DNA of 64,000 bases from Melioribacteraceae bacterium (GCA_019638015.1 JAHBUP010000001.1:496001-560000); one strand, 5' to 3'. Positions 37,201-45,444 are shown, numbered from the stretch's first letter. Program-made: numbers and translations. The notes: generated by a model not told the origin, from the sequence alone.

Positions 37201-38145
37201 CTTGTAATAAAAGATTTTGGATTAGAAGATAGAGTATTAATCCTTTCAAGCGCAGATGATGATCTTTTTGATGGGATGCCGGCAAGTTTTACTGCCATGG
37301 TTTATCTGTCATTAATAAGTATTGATAATCTTGTCGCTGCGGCCAACTACGTCCGTCAAATTGAAAGTAGGAAAGGCGAAACAGATAAAGTTTTTCAAAG
37401 GTACTACTCATTATTGGTCGAGTTTCTAGAGAACACTAATTGTTTTCAGATTAGCAATGGCCGATTGCTAAGTGAAGTGATAAGTGGAAATTTATTTGGA
37501 CTCGCAAAACTATTTCAAAAAGCAGCGGCAGAATTTTCTTTGCTTAAAACCGATAAAAAAGTTAAAACAGTTTCACTTGATGGAGCGTTGTATGTGCGGC
37601 TGGATCCTTTTTCAAATCAAGACATGGCTCAAAAGTTAGAGGAGCGGGGATTAAGAATAAAGGAAGTTCCATTTACAGAGTGGCTCGATTTCCTTAATCT
37701 TTCTTCCGAGGATGGTGCAGGTAAACTGGTTCCGAAAAAAATGCTAAATAAATATGTAAAATATAGAATCAGAAAAATTCCTAATATGATTTTTAGCAAA
37801 GAATTGGGCATGCCGAATTTTCCGGAATTGAAAAACGAGATAGAGGAAATAACCAGATATATTGGGTTTGATTCTATCGGTGAAGCAATCCTCTCCGTTG
37901 GTGGATCAATCGTTCAACACAAAGCGGGAAAAGTTGACGCGCTGATGAATCTTGGTCCATCGGAATGCCTGCAATGTAAAGTCGCTGATTCAATCATTAA
38001 AAATGCTCTGTGCAAGAATAATATTCTGGCAAAATCAATCGAGTTTAACGGAGATATTATGGATGAATCGATTATAGATGATTTTGTGTATGATATCGAA
38101 AATTACTCGCATAATAAAGCTTGGAACGGATTAGATAAATCATAA
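34258..38145 (+). CDS. Acyl-CoA dehydratase activase-type protein (BadF ATPase + DUF2229/dehydratase-like), N-terminus damaged
   Basis: 1295 residues from a TTG at 34258; the frame is open back to 34121 without ATG. Residues 1-170 are the rest of a first ASKHA domain. Residues about 180-445 are a complete second one: AGLDIGSTGSKLVILDY, TGSGR, IFEIGGQDSKYIRISNG and CSAGTGSFLEEL. The Cys in NEACSAGTG is the position that ligates the [4Fe-4S] cluster of HgdC-type activators. The rest (about 500-1290) resembles DUF2229/2-hydroxyglutaryl-CoA dehydratase-like parts, with CTNYSCGPDSF, GKECLPM and CLQCK. Such proteins pass ATP-driven electrons to dehydratase or double-cubane-cluster partners. The downstream frame is intact despite the N-terminal lesion. 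Confidence 0.8.
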   Translation: MLNILSRLKTPTRELNSDLVTFHKASNLSGRCPVLIKTSITHKHNTGESKEGIIAGLLDVITDNLLAGLKLDSKINILMLTGRVSNIRRIRNNINSFCLSHSIMLLEENEDHYYIDAIGCAVTAAEKGMSQIIPDNIFSNIRKNGWNKTAPLKQFLQNVERKEISKEKNRSNAVSKIIAGLDIGSTGSKLVILDYGTKNILYEDYTKTSGEPIAAVKELLAKAISVTNEINKLSMLAVTGSGRILIGTMLKNIFGENNVYIVNEIIAHTAGALHYDETVDTIFEIGGQDSKYIRISNGAIIDFALNEACSAGTGSFLEELCSRFPDYFDFKKLDELALSAEYGIELGQHCSVFISDVIEKAVAANFTKESIAVGLFDSIIANYMNRVKKNRSIGSKIFCQGMPFSMASLGCAVARYTGGRIVIPAHPGTVGALGAALLAGRMLPDSVSNNIDVRLIFNINQIRKEEFICNSIKGCSPVRLKCSIEKVSFKYDDEHHECYWGGSCSLWEKNRGADISTGSIDPFAERSSLIESIKNGLKYDKRLKSIGITDKFSLHELFPFFTSLFSNLGINVITENDQSNISITKGKRDANIVMCSPALQGIGAINLFNDKKPDYIFNPVFINSLNYYEDRSTSSCPIVQGNAYLIKNSKSEVHYPALISPVIKIGRGDINSAEFYDSCKSIGKLLGKNRREIEGAFNTAVKAQEKFSRECKKIGDAAINYCKEHNKIPIVVLGKLYSIHHQYLNSNVPNYLRSLGIVPIPMDCFSLAKELPDFSSVYWGYAQYILAASFQIRSSEQIFSVLCTNYSCGPDSFVESYYNYIMKGKPSLVIENDGDAGNVGTKMRLEILLHCIKEYMVKSNKRVNNDIANVFKRSRLKLLHLRNTNDKILLPYIGYSSNVVAAVVRGSGIACEALPKPNNQSLALGKRFTSGKECLPMSVTLGSLLHYIKSNDTKNGQNKLFYFMPGSEGPCRFGNYNILDRLVIKDFGLEDRVLILSSADDDLFDGMPASFTAMVYLSLISIDNLVAAANYVRQIESRKGETDKVFQRYYSLLVEFLENTNCFQISNGRLLSEVISGNLFGLAKLFQKAAAEFSLLKTDKKVKTVSLDGALYVRLDPFSNQDMAQKLEERGLRIKEVPFTEWLDFLNLSSEDGAGKLVPKKMLNKYVKYRIRKIPNMIFSKELGMPNFPELKNEIEEITRYIGFDSIGEAILSVGGSIVQHKAGKVDALMNLGPSECLQCKVADSIIKNALCKNNILAKSIEFNGDIMDESIIDDFVYDIENYSHNKAWNGLDKS

Positions 38146-38178
38146 TAAGAAAAAATAAAAAAGTAGAAACGTTCAACT

Positions 38179-39297
38179 ATGGAATCCATCTGCGAAAATA
38201 ATGGTATCTCGACTGAGAATAATAACTATACAACCATTCATAAGAAATACTTAGTAAAGGGTTCGCTACTATTTGTTCTAATAACCTTGGCAACCTTCAT
38301 CTTTCTCTTTCTTATAAATGATTCCATTAAACTAATTGAGGTGATCGAACAACTAAGATTTAGGTACCTAATTGCACTGTTGGTACTGGTCGTAGTTGAT
38401 GCATATTTAGATACTTCTCGATATTTTGTTCTAGCCAAAAAGATTAATCCATTAGTAAAGTATAGATTAATCTTCGAAGCCAATATGGCAGATAGCTTCG
38501 GAGGTGCAATAACTCCATTTCAAGCTGGCGGCGGTCCAGCAATGTTGTTTATAATGAACAGAGGAGGAATTGATATTGCGAACGGACTATCCATTATTGT
38601 TGCCACGTATTTTATGACTCTAACATTTCTTTTATGTGCAAGTTTGATTAGTGTATCTCTATTACAATACCACTTCTCAAATGCTTTCTTAGATAACCTT
38701 CTTACTTACAGTTTGACAGCATTTACAGTAATACTCTCATTAATAATACTGTCCCTATTTCTTCCTCAAAATATTCTTGATAGAATTATAAATCATTGTA
38801 AAGGTAGCATTAATCATTCAAATAAAATTATGGCTTCACTACTTAATGCTATTATTAGACTATTAATAATAATCAAGGAATACAATTATGCTTGTAGACA
38901 GTTAATAATCAGGCACCCAAGAGCCCTTCTTAATACTCTGATAGTAACCATTTTATACTATTTCAATAGATTTTTATTGGCGTATTGTCTTGTGTATGCC
39001 TTAGGCGGTGTGATTAGCTTTAAGAACATTGTTGCGACGCAATCACTCATTTTATTTCTACCTTATTTTGCGCCAACGCCTGGTGGAAGTGGTTTTACTG
39101 AAATCAGTATTAATGGATTAATGGGGGGTATGCTTAGCGGTGGGATTCTGTTCAGTTTTATTTACTTCTACCGATGTTTACTTTATTACATATTCGTATT
39201 TCTTGGTGGTCTTGCAATTGCAAAAGAATTAAAATGCAGAATCAGTGAGAGCAGAGATAGTCTTCCGCTATTAATAACAGAATACAGTGCTGAATAA
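38179..39297 (+). CDS. Flippase-like membrane protein (LPG-synthase TM region / UPF0104 family)
   Basis: The 372-residue protein has about eight hydrophobic helices. It carries the family's landmarks: the TPFQAGGGPAMLFIMNRGG loop in the first half and the FAPTPGGSGFTEI motif in the second. These match the transmembrane region of lysylphosphatidylglycerol synthase (MprF) and AglD-type proteins, which move or help make lipid-linked compounds. The catalytic soluble domain of MprF is absent. It lies 33 bases after the activase gene and 67 before the second radical SAM gene, so it is probably co-transcribed and may handle the lipid or product made by the cluster. Confidence 0.85.
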   Translation: MESICENNGISTENNNYTTIHKKYLVKGSLLFVLITLATFIFLFLINDSIKLIEVIEQLRFRYLIALLVLVVVDAYLDTSRYFVLAKKINPLVKYRLIFEANMADSFGGAITPFQAGGGPAMLFIMNRGGIDIANGLSIIVATYFMTLTFLLCASLISVSLLQYHFSNAFLDNLLTYSLTAFTVILSLIILSLFLPQNILDRIINHCKGSINHSNKIMASLLNAIIRLLIIIKEYNYACRQLIIRHPRALLNTLIVTILYYFNRFLLAYCLVYALGGVISFKNIVATQSLILFLPYFAPTPGGSGFTEISINGLMGGMLSGGILFSFIYFYRCLLYYIFVFLGGLAIAKELKCRISESRDSLPLLITEYSAE

Positions 39298-39364
39298 ATA
39301 TGTGTCTTTTTGTTTCAACAAAAATTCCAAATGAATTTGAGAAATATTAAAAAGGAGTAATATA

Positions 39365-40576
39365 ATGAGTTCAACTGTTCTTGACCATCGCAGCTTATAT
39401 AGAATGCCATGGAATTTGGCTGATAATGCTATCTCATGGCTTGAACCAACCGCAGTCTGTAATTTAGCTTGCGACGGATGCTATAGGGAAAATGAAAAAA
39501 ACTCTCATAAATCTCTCCAGGAGTTGAAACATGAGTTAGATGTTTTTATTAGCAAAAGAAATTCAGATTGTATTTCAATCGCCGGAGGAGATCCTCTGCT
39601 TCATCCTGAAATTATAGATATAGTGAAAGAAATTTATTCCAGAGGATTGAAGCCGATTATGAACACAAACGGCGTTGCACTCGATAAGAAATTATTAATT
39701 GAGCTGAAAAAGGCAGGACTCTTCGGGTTTACTTTTCATGTGGATAGCAAGCAGGGGAGAACAGGAAAGTGGAAAGCTAAGAATGAAATTGAATTAAATG
39801 AATTACGCTTTGAGTACGCAAATCTATTGAATGAAGTTGGTGGTCTTTCGTGCTCATTTAATTCTACTGTTTATGAAGATACGTTCCAATATATACCAGA
39901 AATGATAGAATGGGCTCATAGAAATATAGATATTGTTCATACAATGGTTTTTATCGCCTTCAGACAGGAAGTACCAAAACTCCAATTTGATTGGTTTGCG
40001 GGCTCAAACAAAGTCAACTGGCAAGAGATAAAATACCACTCTGAGCATGATCGTAAAGTCGATATTCTTTCAACAGATATGTTGAATTTGGTTCAACAGA
40101 AATTTCCACAATTCAAACCATTGGCTTACTTAAATGGAACTGAAAAAGTTGACACATTCAAATGGTTATTCACGGAAAGAGTTGGAAATAAAAAGAAAAT
40201 TTATGGCTACCTAGGACCTAAATTTATGGAATTGGTTATGGCGACACATCACTTTGTTAGGGGTAAGTACTTGTCTTACATTTCTCCAGCAGAAGCGAGA
40301 ATGGGTAGAATAGCAATGCTTTTACTTTGGCCCTTCGATAAGGGACTTAGAAATGCATTAAGAAATTGGTTGAAAGATCCGCTTGGGTGGTTCAAAAGAT
40401 CAAATCTACAAACTATATTGTTTATTCAACCCGTTGATTTTACTGAGACGGGAAATCAAAATATGTGTGATGGTTGTCCAGATATAACCGTTTGGAATGA
40501 TGATATAGTTTGGTCTTGTAGACTCGAAGAGTTAAAAAGATTTGGGACTTTCCTACATTCTGTTTCCAAAAATTAG
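39365..40576 (+). CDS. Radical SAM enzyme (second of the cluster)
   Basis: ATG 39365 has AAAAAGGAG 7-8 bases upstream, the best ribosome site in this operon. The 403-residue protein has CxxxCxxC (Cys32, Cys36, Cys39 in VCNLACDGCY) and the SAM-binding block CISIAGGDPLLHPEI. Its C-terminal part carries MCDGCPDITVWNDDIVWSC, whose cysteines may hold a second Fe-S cluster. It is only distantly like the radical SAM protein at 32968. The two enzymes, the activase and the membrane protein form one co-directional cluster; the pathway is not recognised. Confidence 0.88.
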   Translation: MSSTVLDHRSLYRMPWNLADNAISWLEPTAVCNLACDGCYRENEKNSHKSLQELKHELDVFISKRNSDCISIAGGDPLLHPEIIDIVKEIYSRGLKPIMNTNGVALDKKLLIELKKAGLFGFTFHVDSKQGRTGKWKAKNEIELNELRFEYANLLNEVGGLSCSFNSTVYEDTFQYIPEMIEWAHRNIDIVHTMVFIAFRQEVPKLQFDWFAGSNKVNWQEIKYHSEHDRKVDILSTDMLNLVQQKFPQFKPLAYLNGTEKVDTFKWLFTERVGNKKKIYGYLGPKFMELVMATHHFVRGKYLSYISPAEARMGRIAMLLLWPFDKGLRNALRNWLKDPLGWFKRSNLQTILFIQPVDFTETGNQNMCDGCPDITVWNDDIVWSCRLEELKRFGTFLHSVSKN

Positions 40577-40933
40577 AAACCATACCCGGATGAAAATGAC
40601 GAATTCATTTTCTTAAGAAATGATGAACTCCTGAAAGATGTTACATTTTGAAGTAAGGGAATCGAGATACTAGAGGTAAGTAAAAATGGACAATAAAAGG
40701 TTTCAGGCTGGAATAATATCAGTAATCGTTCGTGATGTATTTGCTTCTATAGAATATGGTCAGACACTTGGAGAAGTGTTGAGGTTGGTGAGAATTAGTT
40801 ATCCAATTTGGCGACATGCCTAGACTATAAAGTTGTTTGATCTCAGGGATAAGCAATTTAGTAAAATTTAAATTGATCATAATCATTATGTAAATAATTA
40901 TGATTATACACCTCAATTTAAGAGGAGGATAAA
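40577..40933 (+). other. Short intergenic region with a possible 45-codon frame
   Basis: Apart from the small frame at 40686-40823 (listed separately) nothing stands out. No terminator hairpin is evident after the second radical SAM gene. Confidence 0.35.
40686..40823 (+). CDS. Possible small protein of 45 residues
   Basis: ATG 40686 is preceded by GAGGTAAG about 9 bases upstream. The frame encodes MDNKRFQAGIISVIVRDVFA and then a basic, hydrophobic remainder ending RISYPIWRHA. No family is recognised. Amino-acid use is protein-like and it has a ribosome site, but a random frame of this length is quite possible. It may belong to the radical SAM operon or be the relic of a longer gene. Confidence 0.28.
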   Translation: MDNKRFQAGIISVIVRDVFASIEYGQTLGEVLRLVRISYPIWRHA

Positions 40934-41587
40934 ATGAGGAATGTACTATTATTAGGAATTTTAATTGGAAGCTGTTTAACTGGTTGCACTTTGCTTGGTG
41001 GAGTAATAGGGATAGTTTTACCTCAACAAGAGACTTTTACAAAAGACAATTTCATTTTAAGTGATTACAAAAAGGGCTCTCAAATCACCGTGAATACTCC
41101 AGACGACAGAAGTATCATTTGTGAGTTAGACTCCGTAATATTTATTGAGGCCTCGGACTATGAGGTACTGTATCTTAATTATCTGCATGAAAATCTAGAT
41201 TCTAATTTACCCCTGGAAATCAATAAAGAGTACAAAATAAATGGGGCAATGCCTTATTATTCTTTTGCTGGATTTGACTATGGTGGGTTACGTTTTGATT
41301 CTCTTTGGACTGAGCGTACAATATTTTTAGATTTTGATGAAATTATTTATTTAGTAGATAGATCAAATAAAAAATATCCGAACACGCATATTCGTGATTT
41401 ATACAACAATCATCAGCTACCTTTGAAATCCAGATTGGTACTAAAGTTTAACAATCAACAAGAGATCTATGATTCTGTAGATATAAAAACCATTACTGCA
41501 TCATCATTTCATCCTCTATTTTCTGGCATCGCAATTGGGGCTACACTAGACTTAATGTTTGCGATAGGATGGTTTATGTCTGAATAA
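40934..41587 (+). CDS. Predicted lipoprotein, function unknown
   Basis: ATG 40934 has AGAGGAGG 6-7 bases upstream. The 217-residue protein begins with a signal sequence and lipobox (SCLTGC). The mature part is mixed alpha/beta with several aromatic residues, and the C-terminus has a hydrophobic stretch (GIAIGATLDLMFAIGWFM) that could be a membrane helix. It stands alone between the radical SAM cluster and the Fic gene. No family recognised. Confidence 0.7.
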   Translation: MRNVLLLGILIGSCLTGCTLLGGVIGIVLPQQETFTKDNFILSDYKKGSQITVNTPDDRSIICELDSVIFIEASDYEVLYLNYLHENLDSNLPLEINKEYKINGAMPYYSFAGFDYGGLRFDSLWTERTIFLDFDEIIYLVDRSNKKYPNTHIRDLYNNHQLPLKSRLVLKFNNQQEIYDSVDIKTITASSFHPLFSGIAIGATLDLMFAIGWFMSE

Positions 41588-42154
41588 TGATCCAGAGATT
41601 CGAATTCAGCATTTGACGTAAAATCTGAGAGAGGCTGGTGAAGTGGAAATAACTATTAAGGAACCTGTGAAAATATTTTCATTAACAACGTAAATTATAC
41701 TTTGCATAAATATGTAAACAATAACCAGCATTATTTTAATGAAATTGATAATGGGTTTTTATAGCGGTAAGCTGACTTCGGGTCAGCATATAGTCAAAGT
41801 AGGAGTAATAAAATCTATACTGATATTAATTCTTTCAAAAATTTGAAATAGTAATTATAAATACTAAGATGTCGCAGATTGGTTTATAAGTTCATAACGA
41901 ATTGATCATCATCAAATATTTGACCTTTCATTCTAAAAATAATTTTTTGGATTCATATTCAAGTGGATTGATGATGAGTAAATCACCATTGACTGGTACA
42001 CTAATCTGGGGCATGTCAGCTCTGATCATCAAAATACTTTTACTCGATTTTTACATAACAGTGGCAGAGACCCAATCATAGTTTAACTTTAAAAACTTAG
42101 CAAATTAAAACGGGAATTATCTCTGGCTTTTTCTGTAAGGTGCAATTTGGCTAA
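41588..42154. other. Intergenic stretch holding repeat copy B
   Basis: 567 bases without a gene. It contains dispersed repeat copy B (41683-41787), including a GCTGAC / GTCAGC hairpin with a TTCGG loop (41771-41787). The remainder is AT-rich with no further structure I can support. Confidence 0.45.
41683..41787. repeat. Dispersed intergenic repeat, copy B
   Basis: Partner of 32288-32397. Compared with copy A, the arms differ in a way that keeps pairing: TTAG/CTAA in A, CAGC/GCTG in B. This hints at a conserved hairpin around ATTATTTTAATGAAATT…ATGGGTTTTTAT. A further hairpin with a TTCGG loop ends this copy. Confidence 0.55.
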
Positions 42155-43720
42155 TTAATGAAATATTAGATTAAAATTATCTTCTATTATTTTAATTTCA
42201 TCCTCAGTGAGATCTATAAATTCTTTTTCTTTGGCTCTTTTAGATAGGGATCCATTATTTTGTTCAAGAAATCGAACTAATAGAGCAACCATTTTGTCTG
42301 GCATTTCAAATTCTTCCTCCATGAGTGTTTTAAATCTATCATATTTTGACAAAAAGGAAACTTCTTTAGGTATAATATTTTCTATTGTATCTTTAACGCA
42401 GAAGTATAGAAACTCGGCCTGCTTTGTAGCATCGAAGTATCTATAATAATCGATTGTATCATTCAGTACTTCAACATTATGAGCTTTCGTCTCCTTCCAT
42501 TGAATAAAATCCAACAAGGGTTGGGAATATGACTCTAATACTTTTCGATAATCATCTATATGATCAAGAATGGATGCAGAAATAGGAAAAATTACACCTT
42601 GCTGGGAAAATTTCTTTTTAGCAAGCATGTGATGTATCAAATAGCGGTGGATACGTCCATTACCATCTTCAAATGGGTGGATAAATACAAAACCAAATGC
42701 AATGATTGAAGCAGCTAGAACTGCATCCAAACTGCTATTTAAAAGAATCTGATTAGTTTTTAGTAGGCCCTCTATTAACAAATCCAAATCCTGCCATTTT
42801 GCGGATATATGACTAGGCAGTGGTTCTCCAGTAGTGCGATCGTGTTCACCGACGAATCCGCCTTCAGTACGGAATCCCATTTTTACGAAGCGATCATTCT
42901 CGATAACAATTTGCTGAAGTCGAAGAAGTTCTTCTTTTGATAAATCGTTTAAGCTGGCTTGACCGATCGCTTGACCCCAACGAGCAGCGCGCTTACTTTT
43001 AGGACTCTCTCCTTCAATAGTGAACGAAGCTTTTGAATCTTTAAGAAGCAAAAATGCAGAAGCTCGTTGAAGAATATCTTTATGTACATCTTTGAGATAT
43101 TTATCTTTTTGTTCAGCAAAATTTGATGAAATATATTCTTCCAATTTTTGGTTTTTAAATATTAATGGACAAAAATCTGGTGTACCTGGCAAATTATTGA
43201 TAATTAAATGGCGAGGTGATTTGATTCCTTTAACAGCATATTGCAGCTTATCATCCAGCAAAGGGACGTAACTTTTCTTGGTTACTGATAGGCTTTTTTT
43301 TAGCTCTAGTGGATGTCCGGTAATCCATTCAACAATAAACCAGATTTTTCGAGAGTACTGACCTGTTGGTGCTATATTAACTAATTGAACTAATTCTTGT
43401 GTAGAGTAATGTTTAGTTAAAAAGCTAAACACCAATAAATTAACACCTTCATATTTAAGTGCAAAAACCAAGTGATTATACAATGCTTCAATTTCTGTTA
43501 ATTTGGCATTATCAAGAGGTAGATATATTTTGGGAAAAATATTCCATTCATCGGTTTGATATTTCTTGTTTTGATTAGAGATCAGAGCTATTTGTTTAGG
43601 CATTGGGATATGCAATTTTAAGCCGTTAATTATTGCAGCATAACCGACTATTAAACCCTGTTCTGGTAAATGGATTCCATGAAAAACAGGCGCACTATGT
43701 GAAAAATGGGCGCTATTCAT
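42155..43720 (-). CDS. Fic-domain protein, class II autoinhibited (AMPylase type)
   Basis: The 521-residue protein has the Fic active-site motif HPFEDGNGR (residues 348-356), with the catalytic His and the Gly-Asn-Gly-Arg anion hole intact. Upstream, SFTIEGE (232-238) matches the (S/T)xxxE(G/N) inhibitory helix motif, placing it in class II, where the inhibitor is N-terminal in the same chain. Residues 1-200 are an extra region I do not recognise, and about 165 C-terminal residues are helical, possibly DNA-binding. Fic proteins usually transfer AMP to target hydroxyl groups. No separate antitoxin gene is adjacent. The first codons overlap the repeat array at 43681-43817. Confidence 0.9.
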   Translation of the reverse strand: MNSAHFSHSAPVFHGIHLPEQGLIVGYAAIINGLKLHIPMPKQIALISNQNKKYQTDEWNIFPKIYLPLDNAKLTEIEALYNHLVFALKYEGVNLLVFSFLTKHYSTQELVQLVNIAPTGQYSRKIWFIVEWITGHPLELKKSLSVTKKSYVPLLDDKLQYAVKGIKSPRHLIINNLPGTPDFCPLIFKNQKLEEYISSNFAEQKDKYLKDVHKDILQRASAFLLLKDSKASFTIEGESPKSKRAARWGQAIGQASLNDLSKEELLRLQQIVIENDRFVKMGFRTEGGFVGEHDRTTGEPLPSHISAKWQDLDLLIEGLLKTNQILLNSSLDAVLAASIIAFGFVFIHPFEDGNGRIHRYLIHHMLAKKKFSQQGVIFPISASILDHIDDYRKVLESYSQPLLDFIQWKETKAHNVEVLNDTIDYYRYFDATKQAEFLYFCVKDTIENIIPKEVSFLSKYDRFKTLMEEEFEMPDKMVALLVRFLEQNNGSLSKRAKEKEFIDLTEDEIKIIEDNFNLIFH

Positions 43721-43817
43721 AACTCACCGAGAAATTTAGGTGCAAGATAAAATAAAAACAGGCGCAACACAAGAAAAATAGGCGCTATTAATCTCTATTC
43801 AAGAAAAATAGGCGCTA
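43681..43817. repeat. Six-copy 14-15 bp repeat array at the fic start (candidate operators)
   Basis: Copies of GAAAAAyAGGCGCwA on the plus strand begin at 43681, 43701, 43731 (diverged), 43753, 43773 and 43803. Spacing is 20, 30, 22, 20 and 30 bases, close to whole helical turns. The first two copies lie inside the N-terminal codons of fic (encoding HFSHSAPVFH), the others in its upstream region. The arrangement suggests cooperative protein binding, most simply autoregulation of fic, but an origin-like iteron function is possible. Confidence 0.75.
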
Positions 43818-44288
43818 ACAATTAAAAAATGAATGCTTTGGCAAATTATTAAAATGCTTTTTAGGTTTAGTCTAGTGTTTCTACTGTAGCCAGAAGATCA
43901 TCACTTCTTAAATGAGAATACTAAACAAAATATATGGAAAAGGGCACTTGTAGCAGAAATCAACTCAAGAATGGCGGTGATTCAAAAATTCAGTAATATG
44001 AAAATTCGTTTGTCAATTACCTGGAAGTACTCTAGTCTATTGCAGCCGATCCGCTATTAAGCACTTATATTCTTTTAAACTGAAAACTATAAAAGAGATA
44101 TAGGCACAATAAACCCAAAACCTGTTGACATCTCGTCAGCAAATACTAATAGAAACAATATGTAAATATTCTATCAGTATTTTTTCAACCATAGTTTTGT
44201 AATAGTAAAATTATTTGTTGAATATCTATTTGTTAGGCAATTATAGGAAATTGAGATTGCTTTGCTTGGTGAATCATTGCCATTAAAA
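43818..44288. other. Gene-free stretch between fic and the MarR gene
   Basis: About 470 AT-rich bases without a gene. A 19-base segment (CATAGTTTTGTAATAGTAA, 44190-44208) recurs exactly at 44957-44975, in the other intergenic region flanking the marR gene. Confidence 0.4.
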
Positions 44289-44714
44289 TTACAAGTTGAG
44301 TTTATCCAAAATTCGGATCATCTCTTTTTGTTCGGTAGGAGTCAAGCGAGAAGTTATATTAGCAAGTTTTTCAGAATACTTTGGCAGAATAGATTCAATT
44401 TTGTCTTTCCCGATTTCTGTTAGCTCCGCTTGAATTACGCGCCTATCTTTAGTTGAATTAGTCCTCTTAATGTACCCGGTCTCTTCTAGTTGATCAATTA
44501 CATAAGTTATGTTAGCTGTTGTGACGAATGTTACTTTACTAATCTCATTCAAAGGAATAGGCCCAGCTTTGAGAAGAGCTTTGAGGGATTCAAACTTGGT
44601 TATAGACAAATATTCACCAATTAAATGTTTTGCTTGAAAATCTTCAAACATTGCGTGGACCCTTGACAAGTTGGACAAGAGTTCTAAAGCCATTCTTCTT
44701 TTTTTGTCAGTCAT
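44289..44714 (-). CDS. MarR-family transcription regulator
   Basis: The 141-residue protein has the MarR winged-helix pattern. The recognition region is ITYVIDQLEETGYIKRTNS, followed by the wing TKDRRVIQAELTEIGKDKIE with the conserved Asp-Arg-Arg. Helices at both ends for dimerisation complete the fold. It is full length. An 11-2-11 palindrome lies just upstream of its start (44753-44776), so it probably represses its own gene. The regulated pathway is not evident; neighbours are toxin-type genes. Confidence 0.9.
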   Translation of the reverse strand: MTDKKRRMALELLSNLSRVHAMFEDFQAKHLIGEYLSITKFESLKALLKAGPIPLNEISKVTFVTTANITYVIDQLEETGYIKRTNSTKDRRVIQAELTEIGKDKIESILPKYSEKLANITSRLTPTEQKEMIRILDKLNL

Positions 44715-44752
44715 AGATCATCTTTTTTTAGGTTTCATCACTAATAATACCA

Positions 44753-44776
44753 AATAAAATAATACATTATTTTATT
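44753..44776. promoter_or_regulatory. Palindromic operator upstream of the MarR gene
   Basis: Perfect inverted repeat of 11 bases around AC: AATAAAATAAT-AC-ATTATTTTATT. It lies 39-62 bases before the marR start codon (44714), a typical MarR autorepression site. Confidence 0.65.
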
Positions 44777-45075
44777 ATACGACGTGTGATATCCCCCAGA
44801 ATAGAGTCCTAGTTAAAATTGATTTAATCATCATCAAGCTCTGGCAAATAAAACTAACTTGTATAGTTGTTGTTAGTAATACTTTACACACACTGCCTTC
44901 GCCTCATCAAGTAGAGAATTCTTGAACAATAAAATCAATTAGAATTAAATCACTATCATAGTTTTGTAATAGTAATCTGAATAACTAGGTCTTACGCTTC
45001 ATATAATTCTACCCGAATTTTTAAGAACTGATCACTGATTCGTCATCGATTTCTTAATTCTTTATTCATTACAAA
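44777..45075. other. Intergenic region before the hipBST operators
   Basis: Contains the second exact copy of the 19-base repeat (44957-44975) and a segment resembling the dispersed repeat (TACTTTACAC, then GCCTCATCAAGTAG near 44890-44927, compare GCCTCATCAGGTGG in copy A). No gene seen. Confidence 0.4.
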
Positions 45076-45218
45076 TTATACCCATACGGGGCGATTATCT
45101 AGCAATTTAATAAGATTATACCCAAACGGGATTATCCATAAAAAATAACTTGGAAATATACCCGAAAGGTTATAATTTAGTGGTTAATAATATGAAACTA
45201 CACCCTAAAAGGTATAAT
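45076..45218. promoter_or_regulatory. Four-operator control region of hipBST
   Basis: Four imperfect palindromes of the form TATACCC-n(3-4)-GGGTATA: TTATACCCATACGGGG (45077), TTATACCCAAACGGGATTAT (45117), ATATACCCGAAAGGTTATAA (45156) and CTACACCCTAAAAGGTATAA (45198). They are spaced about 40, 40 and 42 bases, i.e. four helical turns, and the last touches the hipB ribosome site. E. coli HipB binds a related TATCC-n8-GGATA site, also in four copies. Confidence 0.8.
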
Positions 45219-45219
45219 A

Positions 45220-45444
45220 ATGAAAAAATCTAATCAAATTTCTACCTTTGTTAAAACTATGCGTAAAAAAGTTGGATTAACTCAAACGCAACTATCAGAA
45301 CGCGCTGGAGTTGGTTTGCGGTTTATCAGAGAAATGGAACAAGGTAAGCAGACTCTTCAGTTGGATAAGGTGAATCAAGTTTTATTCTTGTTCGGACATA
45401 GATTAGGACCAGTTAAAATAGATGCAGGTGATGAAAATGAATAG
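45220..45444 (+). CDS. hipB: HipB antitoxin/repressor of a HipBST system
   Basis: The 74-residue XRE protein has the helix-turn-helix MRKKVGLTQTQLSERAGVGL, then RFIREMEQGKQTLQLDKVNQ, the HipB consensus. It lacks a long C-terminal tail. Four palindromic operators precede it. It overlaps the next frame by 8 bases (taking ATG 45437). In HipBST systems HipB supplies the DNA binding and boosts neutralisation, while HipS is the direct antitoxin. Confidence 0.9.
   Translation: MKKSNQISTFVKTMRKKVGLTQTQLSERAGVGLRFIREMEQGKQTLQLDKVNQVLFLFGHRLGPVKIDAGDENE

Noticed and set aside
43681..43817. CRISPR array upstream of fic
   Set aside because: Repeats are only 14-15 bp with gaps of 5-15 bases, far too short for spacers; read as operators or iterons.
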